A DNA stretch of 16,004 nt from an uncultured Bacteroidales bacterium (GTDB taxonomy: Bacteria > Bacteroidota > Bacteroidia > Bacteroidales > UBA932): NCBI GenBank assembly GCA_905235775.1, contig CAJOMY010000020.1, positions 1 to 16,004 on the forward strand, read 5' to 3'. The translations under genes were made by a program, and so were the position numbers. Within the stretch, counting starts at the first letter, position 1. The number at the start of each line of letters is the position of its first letter. This document shows, in pieces, positions 1 to 7,217 of this stretch. The notes under the pieces are model-generated. The model saw only the letters and a list, made by a program, of their open reading frames with translations. It was not told where the DNA came from and searched no databases.

Positions 1-241
1 ATAGGGATCTCTCATCGCTGTTTTTTCCTTTCATGGTCTGCTGCATGGACAGGTACATCCCGTCAAGCACAATATTTTCAAGAATCGGATATAATACGGT
101 CAGCCGCGTATCCTCCAGCGCCTGCATGTGATTCTTGGGCGTATGGCCGAATTTCGTCAGAATCTCCGCAATGTCGCGGGTGGGCAGGCCGAAGTCCTTG
201 GCCACCTCATGCACTCTGTATTTGTTCACTAAATTAGCCAA
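1..241 (-). CDS. infB: Translation initiation factor IF-2, N-terminal fragment (Clostridia type)
   Basis: The reading frame starts at a TTG (241-239) and runs off the left edge, about 80 residues. Its start, MANLVNKYRVHEVAKDFG, followed by DIAEILTKFGHTPKNHMQALED, resembles the IF2_N module of clostridial IF-2, which helps start translation by delivering initiator tRNA to the ribosome. Bacteroidetes IF-2 normally starts quite differently, with a MTIRLNKV-like sequence. A GGAGGTGG Shine-Dalgarno site lies 6 nt upstream of the TTG, whereas the sus and sphingolipid genes in this window have none. This points to a Firmicutes source for this end. After about residue 45 (LYPILENIVLDGMYLSMQQ) I no longer recognise IF-2. 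That may be normal divergence or a second join near base 100. The family assignment rests on recalled similarity, not on a search. Confidence 0.62.
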   Translation of the reverse strand, partial: MANLVNKYRVHEVAKDFGLPTRDIAEILTKFGHTPKNHMQALEDTRLTVLYPILENIVLDGMYLSMQQTMKGKNSDERSL

Positions 242-247
242 ATATAG

Positions 248-255
248 CCACCTCC
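248..255 (-). promoter_or_regulatory. Strong Shine-Dalgarno site of the infB-like gene
   Basis: On the minus strand this reads GGAGGTGG, 6 nt before the TTG at 241. It decides the otherwise ambiguous non-ATG start. Bacteroidetes rarely use Shine-Dalgarno sites, so its presence also argues that this end comes from another phylum. Confidence 0.65.
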
Positions 256-258
256 ATG

Positions 259-555
259 TCAATGAGAACGTGCTTTCGCACGGTTGGTTTCTGCTTGCTT
301 GCTGCCCTTGCCCTTTTTCACCGGGCGGCTTTGGGCGTAGCGGTCACGGGCCGCTTCCTTTTGGGCGGTGCGGCGACGGCGCTGCCGTGCCTCCTGCCGC
401 TGCTTTTCCGTCATGCGGCCAGGCTTTGGGCTGTCGCTTCGCTGCCGTACCGGCGTTGCCGCTTTCTGCTCCGGCCGGACCGTTTTTTCGGCCTTCTTTT
501 TGCCGGTGCGGACGTTTTTCTCGTGGGCCGCCTGCTCCTGCTTGCGCTGCTGCGC
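259..555 (-). other. Basic C-terminal tail of an unidentified gene upstream of infB
   Basis: This is the second part of the chimeric frame, about 98 residues. It is extremely rich in K, R, Q and A, with stretches such as MTEKQRQEARQRRRRTAQKE, and ends KARSH. Its stop (TGA, 261-259) is 17 bp upstream of the IF-2 start, so it is the gene directly preceding infB in the foreign sequence. In Clostridia that place is usually taken by ylxR or an L7Ae-like gene, and a basic nucleic-acid-binding tail would suit either. I do not recognise the protein itself. Confidence 0.5.
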
Positions 556-867
556 CCGTCGGGCCTTGACGACCACGTCGTCACGGCCGTTCCACCCGCC
601 GGTGGGGTTCACCCACACGCGCAGCCGGACTGCATCCATGCCGAGTTCCTTCATCAGGGCCGTGCACTCGCGCTCCTGCCCCGCGGCGTTGTAGAACTTG
701 TACCCCTTGGACTCCATTTCCGTCACCCAGCTGATGTCGGCGCCCTTGACGAATGTCCCGGCGGGAACCACCGGATCGGGGTCGTCGGGCGTAATCTTCT
801 CCCCGCAGGAGGAGGTCAGGGTGAGGATGAGCGCCAGGATGGCGACAGGATAAAGTAAGTTCCTCAT
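259..867 (-). CDS. Chimeric frame: N-terminus of GH53 endo-1,4-beta-galactanase joined to an unrelated basic tail
   Basis: Residues 1-21 form a lipoprotein signal ending in a lipobox-like LTSSC. Residues 39-104 (FVKGADISWVTEME, RLRVWVNPTGGWNG, DVVVKARRA) match the start of GH53 arabinogalactan endo-beta-1,4-galactanases, secreted or surface enzymes that cut beta-1,4-galactan. GH53 proteins usually exceed 330 residues, and the region after the ADVVxKA motif should continue into an alternating core with the catalytic glutamates. Here it changes at about residue 105 into roughly 98 residues dominated by K, R, Q, E and A, with no GH53 content and no catalytic residues. The protein as encoded cannot be an active galactanase. 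The start ATG (867-865) lies 12 bp after the susG stop, so the gene was the last visible member of the starch locus. The frame is best treated as a broken or chimeric gene. Confidence 0.75.
   Translation of the reverse strand: MRNLLYPVAILALILTLTSSCGEKITPDDPDPVVPAGTFVKGADISWVTEMESKGYKFYNAAGQERECTALMKELGMDAVRLRVWVNPTGGWNGRDDVVVKARRAQQRKQEQAAHEKNVRTGKKKAEKTVRPEQKAATPVRQRSDSPKPGRMTEKQRQEARQRRRRTAQKEAARDRYAQSRPVKKGKGSKQAETNRAKARSH
545..570. other. Probable chimeric join between Bacteroidales and Clostridia sequence
   Basis: On the right the minus-strand translation is GH53 (Bacteroidales lipoprotein style, no Shine-Dalgarno sites). On the left it is a basic tail followed by a clostridial-type infB start with a strong Shine-Dalgarno site. 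The change falls between the GH53 residues VVVKARRA and QQRKQEQ, about base 555, give or take 15. The exact base cannot be fixed by eye because the crossing region is GC-rich and of low complexity. Confidence 0.6.
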
Positions 868-879
868 AAACGCTTCAGC

Positions 880-3120
880 TTAAAGCAGGAACACCACCGA
901 AGCGTGTCCCGAAAGGATCAACGAAGTGTTGCGGTCGGCCTTGACCGTGCCGAGCACGGCGACGGGACGGGTGATGTCGTCGCTGACCGCGAGGGACTTC
1001 TCGGCGGAGCCGCAGTTGTGCACGACCAGCAGTTTCTGCCCGTCGGAGGAGGTAAGGTACCACGAGGCCACGGCCCCGCCGTTGAGCGGAGAGGCACTCA
1101 TCGCTCCCGCTGCGGCCGCCGGGTAGGTGTTGCGGAGGCGGGAGAAGTCCTGGTACACCCGCAGCAGCGAGGCCTCGTCGGCGCTCTGCGCCTCCACGGA
1201 GATGGAGGAGGTCAGCATCGCGTTGTCCACGTTGTTCTCCACGCCCTTGCGGGCGCAGTCCTTGCCGGCCTTGTCCCATAGGATGGGCGTGCGGACATAC
1301 ACATCGCCCTTGCTGTCCTTGCTGCCCCAGTAGCCGAGTTCTTCGCCCTGGTAGATGAAAGGCTTGCCGGGCGTGGTGAGCAGCATCGCGGCCGCTTGCT
1401 TCTCCTTGTCGAGGTTCTTTCCCAGCGACTCCGCGGCGCGGTTCTGGTCGTGGTTGGTCATGAAGATCGAGGTGATGGCGTCGCTGCGCTGGGCGGTGTG
1501 GTCGGACAGATAGCCGTTCACGGTGGACACATAGGAGGCGGCATTCCCGCCGAGCGCCTTGCACAGTTCGCCGAAATACTCGAATTCGAAGCAGGAATTG
1601 ATGCCCTTGTAGTAGAGTTTCTCGGTCGAGTGGGCTTCCCAGGCCTCGCCGACCATGAAGATGTCGTCGCTGTGGCCGAGGGAGCGGTAGGTCTCGTTGC
1701 AGCGGTCGTACCACTGCTTCAGGAAACTCTGGTTCGCCGTCACCTGGGCCTGATAGATCCACAGGACAGCGTCGAGCCGGAAGCCGTCGACGCCCATCCT
1801 GATCCATTTGTCGGCGCTGGAGGCAATGTCCTTGAAGGCGGCCGACTCGGATGCCGTGGAGTACGGGCCATAGTTGAGATCGGGCATGTAGGAGCCGAAG
1901 CTCCCGAAATAGTAGGAAGTCTCGCCGAAGACGATGTTCGCCGCGGTGGAATTGTCCAGCTTCAGCGGCTCGCCGAAGGTGACGACGCTGGAGCCGGTCC
2001 GGCCGCCCCATTTCGTGCCGCCGTCCCAAGTGGTGGTGGACGTACGCACGAGGAAGCCCCAGTCGGTATCGACGTCGAGGGTGATTTCGAAGATGTTGTC
2101 CGACGTCTCGTAGAGCCCGACGTTCTTCGCGTTCGAGCCTATCCAGAGCCATATCTTGGCCGAAGGGTTCGAACTCTGTGCGGGCTCATCGGTCTGCGTG
2201 ACCGTGACGGTCTTGGAAGAGCCCGTCCAGTCGAGTTTGAAGTGGAGACGGCCCTTGTAGCCGACCTTGCCGTCTCCCAGCGAGCTCCAGGAGCCCATTC
2301 CGGGCACCCTGGCTCCGCCGTAATTGTCTATGCGTCCCGCGGCGGCGTCCTCGTCCGGAGTCTTGGAGATCACGTAATAGTCCCTGTACGCGCTCTCCGG
2401 ATCCGCCGCTGCGCTCTTGAACCAGGGATGATCCTTGCCGGAATGGTTCAGGACGTAGTCCATGTAAATCTTGATGCCCTTGGCGTGCGCCGCGTCGATG
2501 AGGGCCTGGAAGTCCTGTTCAGTGCCGTAGAGCGGGTTGAGGGAGAAATAGTCGTTGACGTCGTAGGCGTGGTACGACGAGGTGGGATGCGCCGGGGAGA
2601 GCCACAGGGCCGTCACGCCGAGCGCATCCAGATAGTCCAGCTTGGAGATGATGCCCCGGAAGTCGCCCACGCCGTCTGAGTCGCTGTCGGCGAAGGAATA
2701 GATCAGGAGCTGGTAGGTGGTCGAAGAGCGTTTGTTGCCGTCGAAGGCGTCCGGCTGCGCGGTCAGCACCCGGATGTCCGAGCCCTTCTGGGTGACGGAC
2801 ACGGACGCGCTCTGCGCCCCCGTGAACGAGATGCTTCCTGTGCGGTCCGCGGTGCCCTCGTTGGGGTCCACGGACACGGAGACGGAGCCCCCGCTCTCGC
2901 CGAAAGTCTTGTCAAGGTGAATCCAGCCCGCCGAAGCCTGTGCAGACCAGGAGGTGGTCGTGCTGACCAGCAGGAGTTTATTGGAAGCGTCATCTGAGAC
3001 GAACGAGAGTTCGGTCGGGGAGACGGTGAGCGAGGTCAGTTCGGCCTGCGGGGTTTTCTCTCCGCAGGAGACGGCGGCCGTCAGTAGGGACGCAAGGATA
3101 AGAATTCCGGGTTTTCTCAT
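880..3120 (-). CDS. susG: SusG-type surface alpha-amylase (GH13) with BACON domain and inserted CBM
   Basis: This is an endo-alpha-1,4-glucan hydrolase of 746 residues. Residues 1-19 are a lipoprotein signal (lipobox AVSC, Cys19) that would anchor it to the outer membrane. Residues about 28-113 form a BACON-like domain with the ITxTP-style repeat ending VTQKGS. The GH13 barrel begins near 135 (YQLLIYSFADSDSDGVGDF). Region I is DYVLNHSG (221-228), the nucleophile is Asp450 in GVDGFRLDAV, the acid/base is Glu492 in VGEAWE, and the third acid is Asp558 in TNHDQNR. Residues about 284-400 (LHFKLDWTG, FLVRTSTTTW) interrupt domain B exactly as CBM58 does in Bacteroides thetaiotaomicron SusG. The C-terminus (GHASVVFLL) also matches that enzyme. 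The BACON domain is extra compared with classical SusG. I chose the ATG at 3120 because the longer frame up to 3201 would start inside the upstream terminator and lacks a signal peptide. The GH53 gene follows 12 bp downstream. Confidence 0.93.
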   Translation of the reverse strand: MRKPGILILASLLTAAVSCGEKTPQAELTSLTVSPTELSFVSDDASNKLLLVSTTTSWSAQASAGWIHLDKTFGESGGSVSVSVDPNEGTADRTGSISFTGAQSASVSVTQKGSDIRVLTAQPDAFDGNKRSSTTYQLLIYSFADSDSDGVGDFRGIISKLDYLDALGVTALWLSPAHPTSSYHAYDVNDYFSLNPLYGTEQDFQALIDAAHAKGIKIYMDYVLNHSGKDHPWFKSAAADPESAYRDYYVISKTPDEDAAAGRIDNYGGARVPGMGSWSSLGDGKVGYKGRLHFKLDWTGSSKTVTVTQTDEPAQSSNPSAKIWLWIGSNAKNVGLYETSDNIFEITLDVDTDWGFLVRTSTTTWDGGTKWGGRTGSSVVTFGEPLKLDNSTAANIVFGETSYYFGSFGSYMPDLNYGPYSTASESAAFKDIASSADKWIRMGVDGFRLDAVLWIYQAQVTANQSFLKQWYDRCNETYRSLGHSDDIFMVGEAWEAHSTEKLYYKGINSCFEFEYFGELCKALGGNAASYVSTVNGYLSDHTAQRSDAITSIFMTNHDQNRAAESLGKNLDKEKQAAAMLLTTPGKPFIYQGEELGYWGSKDSKGDVYVRTPILWDKAGKDCARKGVENNVDNAMLTSSISVEAQSADEASLLRVYQDFSRLRNTYPAAAAGAMSASPLNGGAVASWYLTSSDGQKLLVVHNCGSAEKSLAVSDDITRPVAVLGTVKADRNTSLILSGHASVVFLL

Positions 3121-3140
3121 ATGGATATCAGAGAGATAAT

Positions 3141-3194
3141 AAAAAAACAGGGAAAGCCGGCCGGGCCGGAATTTCCGGACGCAGGCTTTCCCTG
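3141..3194 (-). terminator. Intrinsic terminator between the SusE/F-like gene and susG
   Basis: Read on the minus strand, CAGGGAAAGCC (3194-3184) pairs perfectly with GGCTTTCCCTG (3158-3148), and the loop carries a further CCGG/CCGG mini-stem. Seven T residues (3147-3141) follow immediately. It begins 16 bp after the SusE/F-like stop and ends 20 bp before the susG ATG. No convincing TAnnTTTG promoter lies in the 20 bp between, so susG would depend on read-through from upstream. Confidence 0.85.
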
Positions 3195-3209
3195 AAAACA
3201 ACTCAACTG

Positions 3210-5624
3210 TTACTCAACGACAGCCGTGCCGGCGTTGAAATCGAGCGAGATGGTCTTGTCCGCTTCGACTTCGACCGGGTCCTGGTCGCCGCCGTTGCCG
3301 CGGTAGGCGATCTTGCCGTCGAAGAACACGAACTCACGGGTCCACCAGTCGGATGTGGAGATGCTGCTCTCGGCGTAAAGACGGATCTTACCGGCGGCAG
3401 TGGTCTTGCCGACCAGCTTGCCGTCCTTCTCGGAGAACAGGGCCCCCTCCATCTTGGCATCCCAGCCGCCGAAGCAGTCACCGATGCCGTAGATCCGGGC
3501 CGGTTCCACGTGAACCTTCTCGTTCTTGAAGTCTATGTGGACCAGATAGAAACCGTCTTCGGAGACGGTGCAGTTGCCGCCGACTTCGGTGAAGCCGTCA
3601 TTGTCGGTGAGGCCCCAGAAATCGCCGTTCCAAGCACGCTGCGAGCAGAATTTGAAGCCCTCGCCGGCGGTAAACCAGCGGACCGTCCAGAACTGCCCTT
3701 CCGCATTGGCGCCCCAGTCGGGGTGGTGGAGGACCGGGATCATTTCCACGACAGCGTCGGAACTCCAGACCCAGTTTCCGAACTCGGTGCCGATCATATA
3801 AAGCTGTTCCGGATACTTGAACTCGCTGATGAGCACTTCCTTTGTCTCCGGATTGAACTGGACCTTGTACTGGCCGGGGTCGACGGAGATGTCGTTTCCG
3901 GGCTGGACTGCCGTGAAGGGCTTGCCGGGCTCGACGGTAAAGTCTTTTTCCGCGCCGTACACATCCTCATCCGCCCAGGAGGCGTTGTGGCGGATCTTGA
4001 ATCCGCCTTCGATATTTACGGTGGCGCTCGTCCAGATGCCGTCCTTCTCGGTCATGAAGATGTCGGTGCTCCAGGAGGAGTCGCCGTTGATCTCGCCGAT
4101 GAGGGAATAGACGTTCCCCTCACTCACGGTGATGGTCAGCGCGTTCAGGTCCAGGACGACCTTGTAGAAGCCGGCCGGGATACTGATGTCCCTGCCGCCC
4201 TCCTCGGCCGCGAAGGGCTCGCCGAGGGTGACCAGCGTACCGCCGTAGTTCTCCTCCCAGGCGCCGTCCTTGCGCCACTTGAAGATGGTTGCATCCTTGG
4301 CCGTGATGTATGCCGTCCAGACGCCATTGTCCTCGGTGGCGAGGATGTCGTTGTCCCAGTCGCCGTTCAGGCCGATGATGTTCCAGCCGGTCACGCTCAC
4401 GGGCTCCGGTTCTGGCTCGTCGCCGCCGACCTTGCCGCTGACGCCGCCGCCGAGGGTCTCGATGACCGTGTAGGTCTGTCCGTCGGCATCGAGGATGAGG
4501 TCAAAGATACCGTCCTCGGAAACGGCCAGGTTCTTGCCGCCGGCGGCTGCCGGGGATTCGCTGTCGAGGGTCACCACGAAGGGCTCCACGTCGCCGGGAG
4601 CGCCGAAGTTGGTGTCCCAGGCCAGGTCCTTGCGGAACTTGAACTGGTCGTCCTTGCTGATCTTGATGCCCTGGGCCACGAAGGTCTTGCCGTCGGTGGT
4701 CATCGGAAGGTCGCCATCCCAGTTGATGCCATAGTTGGACAGGGCGCCGATGATGCTCCAGGTGCTGGCCTGCGTGTGCTCGGGATATGGCAGGTAAGCG
4801 TCCGTGATGGTGATGACCGCGTCGCTGCCGGACAGGTCGAGCCAGAGGTCGTAGATGCCGTCTGCCGGGACACCGAGGTTCTTGCCGCCGGCGGCGCCGG
4901 CCAGTTCGGTGTCAACGGAAATCACGTACGGCTCCACGTCGCCGGAAGCGCCATAATTGGTGTCCCAGGCCAGGTCCTTGCGGAATTTGAACTGGTCGCC
5001 CTTCTTGATCGTGACCGCCTTGGCGACGAACTTCGTGCCGTCCTCGGTGGCGAACATCTCAAGGTCGCCGTCCCAGTTGATATCATAGGCCGAGAGTGCA
5101 CCGATGACACTCCAGTCGCTCTCCTCGGTATAGTCGGCATAGGGGCTTCCGATAACCTCGGGGATTACGACCTCGAACGAAGGGATGGAAATGGTTCCCT
5201 CCGAATCTACGAAACCGTTGATGCCGTTGTCCTTGGAGAGGTCCTGCATGGAAGCGCGGACCGCGAGACTGACGCTCACGGTGCTGCCTTCGGCCTGGCC
5301 GAGGGCGATGAGCGCCTTGGCGAGCGTGGCGTTCTTGAGCGTGAGGACGCCGTTTTTGTCAGAGGTCGAGACCGTCTTGCTCGCGTTCTTGCCGTCCACG
5401 GAGACGATGGCCAGCGTGTGGCTTGGGGTCATCTTCTGGTTGAAGCCCTGATTGAAGGCGCCAGCGGTGTAGGCGGCGGTGATTTCGGTCTCTGTCACCT
5501 GGTAGGAATTCAGCACGGGAGCGGTGGCTTTCGACGTATCGAAAGTGACCAGCTGCTCCTGGACGCAGGACACGGCCATGAGGGCAATCACGCCTGCGGA
5601 TAGGATGGATATTATTCTTTTCAT
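3210..5624 (-). CDS. SusE/SusF-like starch-binding outer-membrane lipoprotein with six tandem modules
   Basis: This 804-residue lipoprotein has a signal with lipobox MAVSC (Cys20). Residues about 21-155 look like the SusE N-terminal domain. Six modules of the SusE/F carbohydrate-binding type follow, each opening with a W/Y-x-IG motif: 169-275 (WSVIGALSAYDINWDGD), 288-390 (WSIIGALSNYGINWDGD), 412-500 (WNIIGLNGDWDNDI), 504-600 (YSLIGEINGDSSW), 606-708 (YMIGTEFGNW) and 709-804 (YGIGDCFGGW). A Gly/Glu/Pro linker (391-410) separates modules 2 and 3. B. thetaiotaomicron SusE has two modules and SusF three, so this protein is about twice the usual size and may replace both. Its likely job is holding starch at the cell surface next to SusG and SusCD. 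It starts 12 bp downstream of susD and is followed by an intrinsic terminator. Modules 5 and 6 are the most divergent, and their binding ability is uncertain. Confidence 0.85.
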   Translation of the reverse strand: MKRIISILSAGVIALMAVSCVQEQLVTFDTSKATAPVLNSYQVTETEITAAYTAGAFNQGFNQKMTPSHTLAIVSVDGKNASKTVSTSDKNGVLTLKNATLAKALIALGQAEGSTVSVSLAVRASMQDLSKDNGINGFVDSEGTISIPSFEVVIPEVIGSPYADYTEESDWSVIGALSAYDINWDGDLEMFATEDGTKFVAKAVTIKKGDQFKFRKDLAWDTNYGASGDVEPYVISVDTELAGAAGGKNLGVPADGIYDLWLDLSGSDAVITITDAYLPYPEHTQASTWSIIGALSNYGINWDGDLPMTTDGKTFVAQGIKISKDDQFKFRKDLAWDTNFGAPGDVEPFVVTLDSESPAAAGGKNLAVSEDGIFDLILDADGQTYTVIETLGGGVSGKVGGDEPEPEPVSVTGWNIIGLNGDWDNDILATEDNGVWTAYITAKDATIFKWRKDGAWEENYGGTLVTLGEPFAAEEGGRDISIPAGFYKVVLDLNALTITVSEGNVYSLIGEINGDSSWSTDIFMTEKDGIWTSATVNIEGGFKIRHNASWADEDVYGAEKDFTVEPGKPFTAVQPGNDISVDPGQYKVQFNPETKEVLISEFKYPEQLYMIGTEFGNWVWSSDAVVEMIPVLHHPDWGANAEGQFWTVRWFTAGEGFKFCSQRAWNGDFWGLTDNDGFTEVGGNCTVSEDGFYLVHIDFKNEKVHVEPARIYGIGDCFGGWDAKMEGALFSEKDGKLVGKTTAAGKIRLYAESSISTSDWWTREFVFFDGKIAYRGNGGDQDPVEVEADKTISLDFNAGTAVVE
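4455..5120. repeat. Tandem duplication of starch-binding modules 1 and 2 inside the SusE/F-like gene
   Basis: Modules 1 (about 4800-5120) and 2 (about 4455-4763) are near-copies. The protein block FRKDLAWDTNxGAxGDVEP occurs in both, 116 residues apart. In the DNA a block of nearly 30 identical bases occurs from 4609 and again from 4957, exactly 348 bp apart. The other four modules are much more diverged, which suggests a recent duplication of this pair. Confidence 0.8.
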
Positions 5625-5636
5625 GGTGATAGTCGG

Positions 5637-7202
5637 TTATTTGCTGGAGGAATAGCCGGGGTTCTGCTGGAGATTGCTGTTGGCAAGCCGGTCGGAATCC
5701 GGAATCGGGAAAAGGTTGCGGTAGTCCTCAACGCCCTTGCCTTCCTTCACGTTGCCCTTCCACTGCCAGAGGTAGGAGCTGGAAGTGAACTGTCCGAAAC
5801 GGATAAGGTCGTTGCGGCGCCAGCACTCCTGATAGAGTTCGCGGCCCCGCTCGTCAAGTACGTTCTGCAGGGTGATGCTGTTGGCCTCGTCCATGCCGGC
5901 ACGGCTGCGCACCTGGTTGTAGGCGGACAGGCCGTCGATGGAGGCGCCGCGCGCCTGGCACTCGGCCGCCATCAGCAGCACGTCGGCATAGCGCATCATC
6001 GGGAAGTCGGTGTCCACAAAGCCCAGCTCCTTGCCCGGCGTGCCGTCGGAATTGATGTTGCGGTACTTCATGAAGGCGTAGCCGTGGGTGAATTCGCCGA
6101 TGTCGTCGATGTCCTTCTGCTGGTCAGTGGTGTAGAACAGGGTGCGCTCGTCCTCGGCGGAGAACTTGTCGTAGAACTCAGGCGTGGTGCGGAGGCCGCC
6201 CCAGCCGGAGGAGATGCCCATCTCGGCAGGATCCATGGTACCGCCGGTGCTGGCGAAGATCAGGTAGTTGGTAGCGCCGTAGCTGGTGGTGTTGACCCCG
6301 TCCTGCTGGACGGCGAAGATGATTTCTTCCGTGCATTTGTCGTTGTCGGCAAGGAACAGGTCCTGATAGGCGCTGAAGATGCTTCCGTTCGGGGTGGTGT
6401 GCAGGCTGTAGCCGTCATCCATGAGATCTTTGAGGACGTCGGCGCACTTCTGCCACTGCGCCGTTCCGGTGAACACCTCGGCGTTGAGGTAGAGCTTGGC
6501 GAGCAGGAACTTCGCCACGCCCTTGTCGGCGCGGGAGTAGCCGTTGGCGCGCGGGGCGGCCAGGGCGCTGTTGTCGATCAGGTCGATGAGTTCCTTCTCC
6601 AGCCACGCGTACAGGTCGGCGCGGGAGATCTGCTCGGGCACGGCGCCTACGATGGAAGTCTCATCGGAGAACGGGACATTGCCGAAGTTGTCGATGGCGT
6701 GGTAGTAGGCGATGGCGCGCAGCACGCGGGCCTCGGCGATATACTCGTCGCGGTTGGCGACGTTCTCGCCGTATTTCGCGGCTTCGCGGATAAATTCGTT
6801 GGCAGCGGACACCTGCATGAAGATGCGGGAGTAGAAGGCATAGATGAAAGTGTCGTCGGTGGTCCAGTTCATCCAGTGGAAGTTCTTGATGGTCTGGTCA
6901 TTCCATCCGCAGACCGCCTCGTCGGTGGTCAGGCTGGTGTGGTGGTACAGGCCGCGGATGTACTGGGAGGCGCCGCCATCGAGGCCGGAGATGGACGCTT
7001 CGCCGTTGGCGCCGTAGTAACCGGGAGAGGCGAAGCCCAGGTAGGTGCTGGCGAGGTAGGCCTTGAACTGGGCCTCGGTCGCAAGTGCCTTGTCGGCGGT
7101 ATTGGCATTCGGGTCGATCGGGGTGACGTTGAGATCACCCACGCAGGCGGTCAGGCAGAGCGCTGCCGCGAAGGAGCCGAGAATATAATAGATCGTTTTC
7201 AT
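5637..7202 (-). CDS. susD: SusD-like starch-binding outer-membrane lipoprotein
   Basis: This surface lipoprotein acts as the lid that captures oligosaccharides and passes them to SusC. It has 521 residues, within the normal family size. The signal ends in the lipobox CLTAC (Cys20). The N-terminal half carries SusD/RagB features: TTDEAVCGWND near 90, and a TPR-like helical stretch including YIAEARVLRAIAYYHAIDNFGNVPF (about 155-180). The C-terminal half has the family pattern DFPMMRYADVLLMAAECQ, LDERGRELYQECWRRNDLIRFGQF, and the terminal FPIPDSDRLANSNLQQNPGY. It lies 15 bp downstream of susC and 12 bp upstream of the SusE/F-like gene, clearly one transcript. Starch specificity is inferred from the neighbouring SusG and SusE/F-like genes, not from the binding residues, which I could not align reliably. 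Confidence 0.93.
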   Translation of the reverse strand: MKTIYYILGSFAAALCLTACVGDLNVTPIDPNANTADKALATEAQFKAYLASTYLGFASPGYYGANGEASISGLDGGASQYIRGLYHHTSLTTDEAVCGWNDQTIKNFHWMNWTTDDTFIYAFYSRIFMQVSAANEFIREAAKYGENVANRDEYIAEARVLRAIAYYHAIDNFGNVPFSDETSIVGAVPEQISRADLYAWLEKELIDLIDNSALAAPRANGYSRADKGVAKFLLAKLYLNAEVFTGTAQWQKCADVLKDLMDDGYSLHTTPNGSIFSAYQDLFLADNDKCTEEIIFAVQQDGVNTTSYGATNYLIFASTGGTMDPAEMGISSGWGGLRTTPEFYDKFSAEDERTLFYTTDQQKDIDDIGEFTHGYAFMKYRNINSDGTPGKELGFVDTDFPMMRYADVLLMAAECQARGASIDGLSAYNQVRSRAGMDEANSITLQNVLDERGRELYQECWRRNDLIRFGQFTSSSYLWQWKGNVKEGKGVEDYRNLFPIPDSDRLANSNLQQNPGYSSSK

Positions 7203-7217
7203 ATGTGCTATCCTGGT

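Noticed and set aside
259..867. A novel short galactanase with a basic DNA-binding tail
   Set aside because: The tail sits next to a clostridial infB start, and the catalytic part of GH53 is absent, so a join of unrelated sequences explains it better than a functional fusion.
1396..2679. A 427-residue open frame on the plus strand opposite susG
   Set aside because: It is antisense to conserved catalytic regions of the amylase and lacks any recognisable feature.
3121..3201. An upstream ATG at 3201 giving SusG 27 extra residues
   Set aside because: It would start inside the terminator hairpin and would bury the lipoprotein signal that begins at 3120.
3510..5603. A 697-residue open frame on the plus strand opposite the SusE/F-like gene
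   Set aside because: It has the same antisense codon-bias artefact, its apparent repeats mirror the modules of the real gene, and no motif is recognisable.
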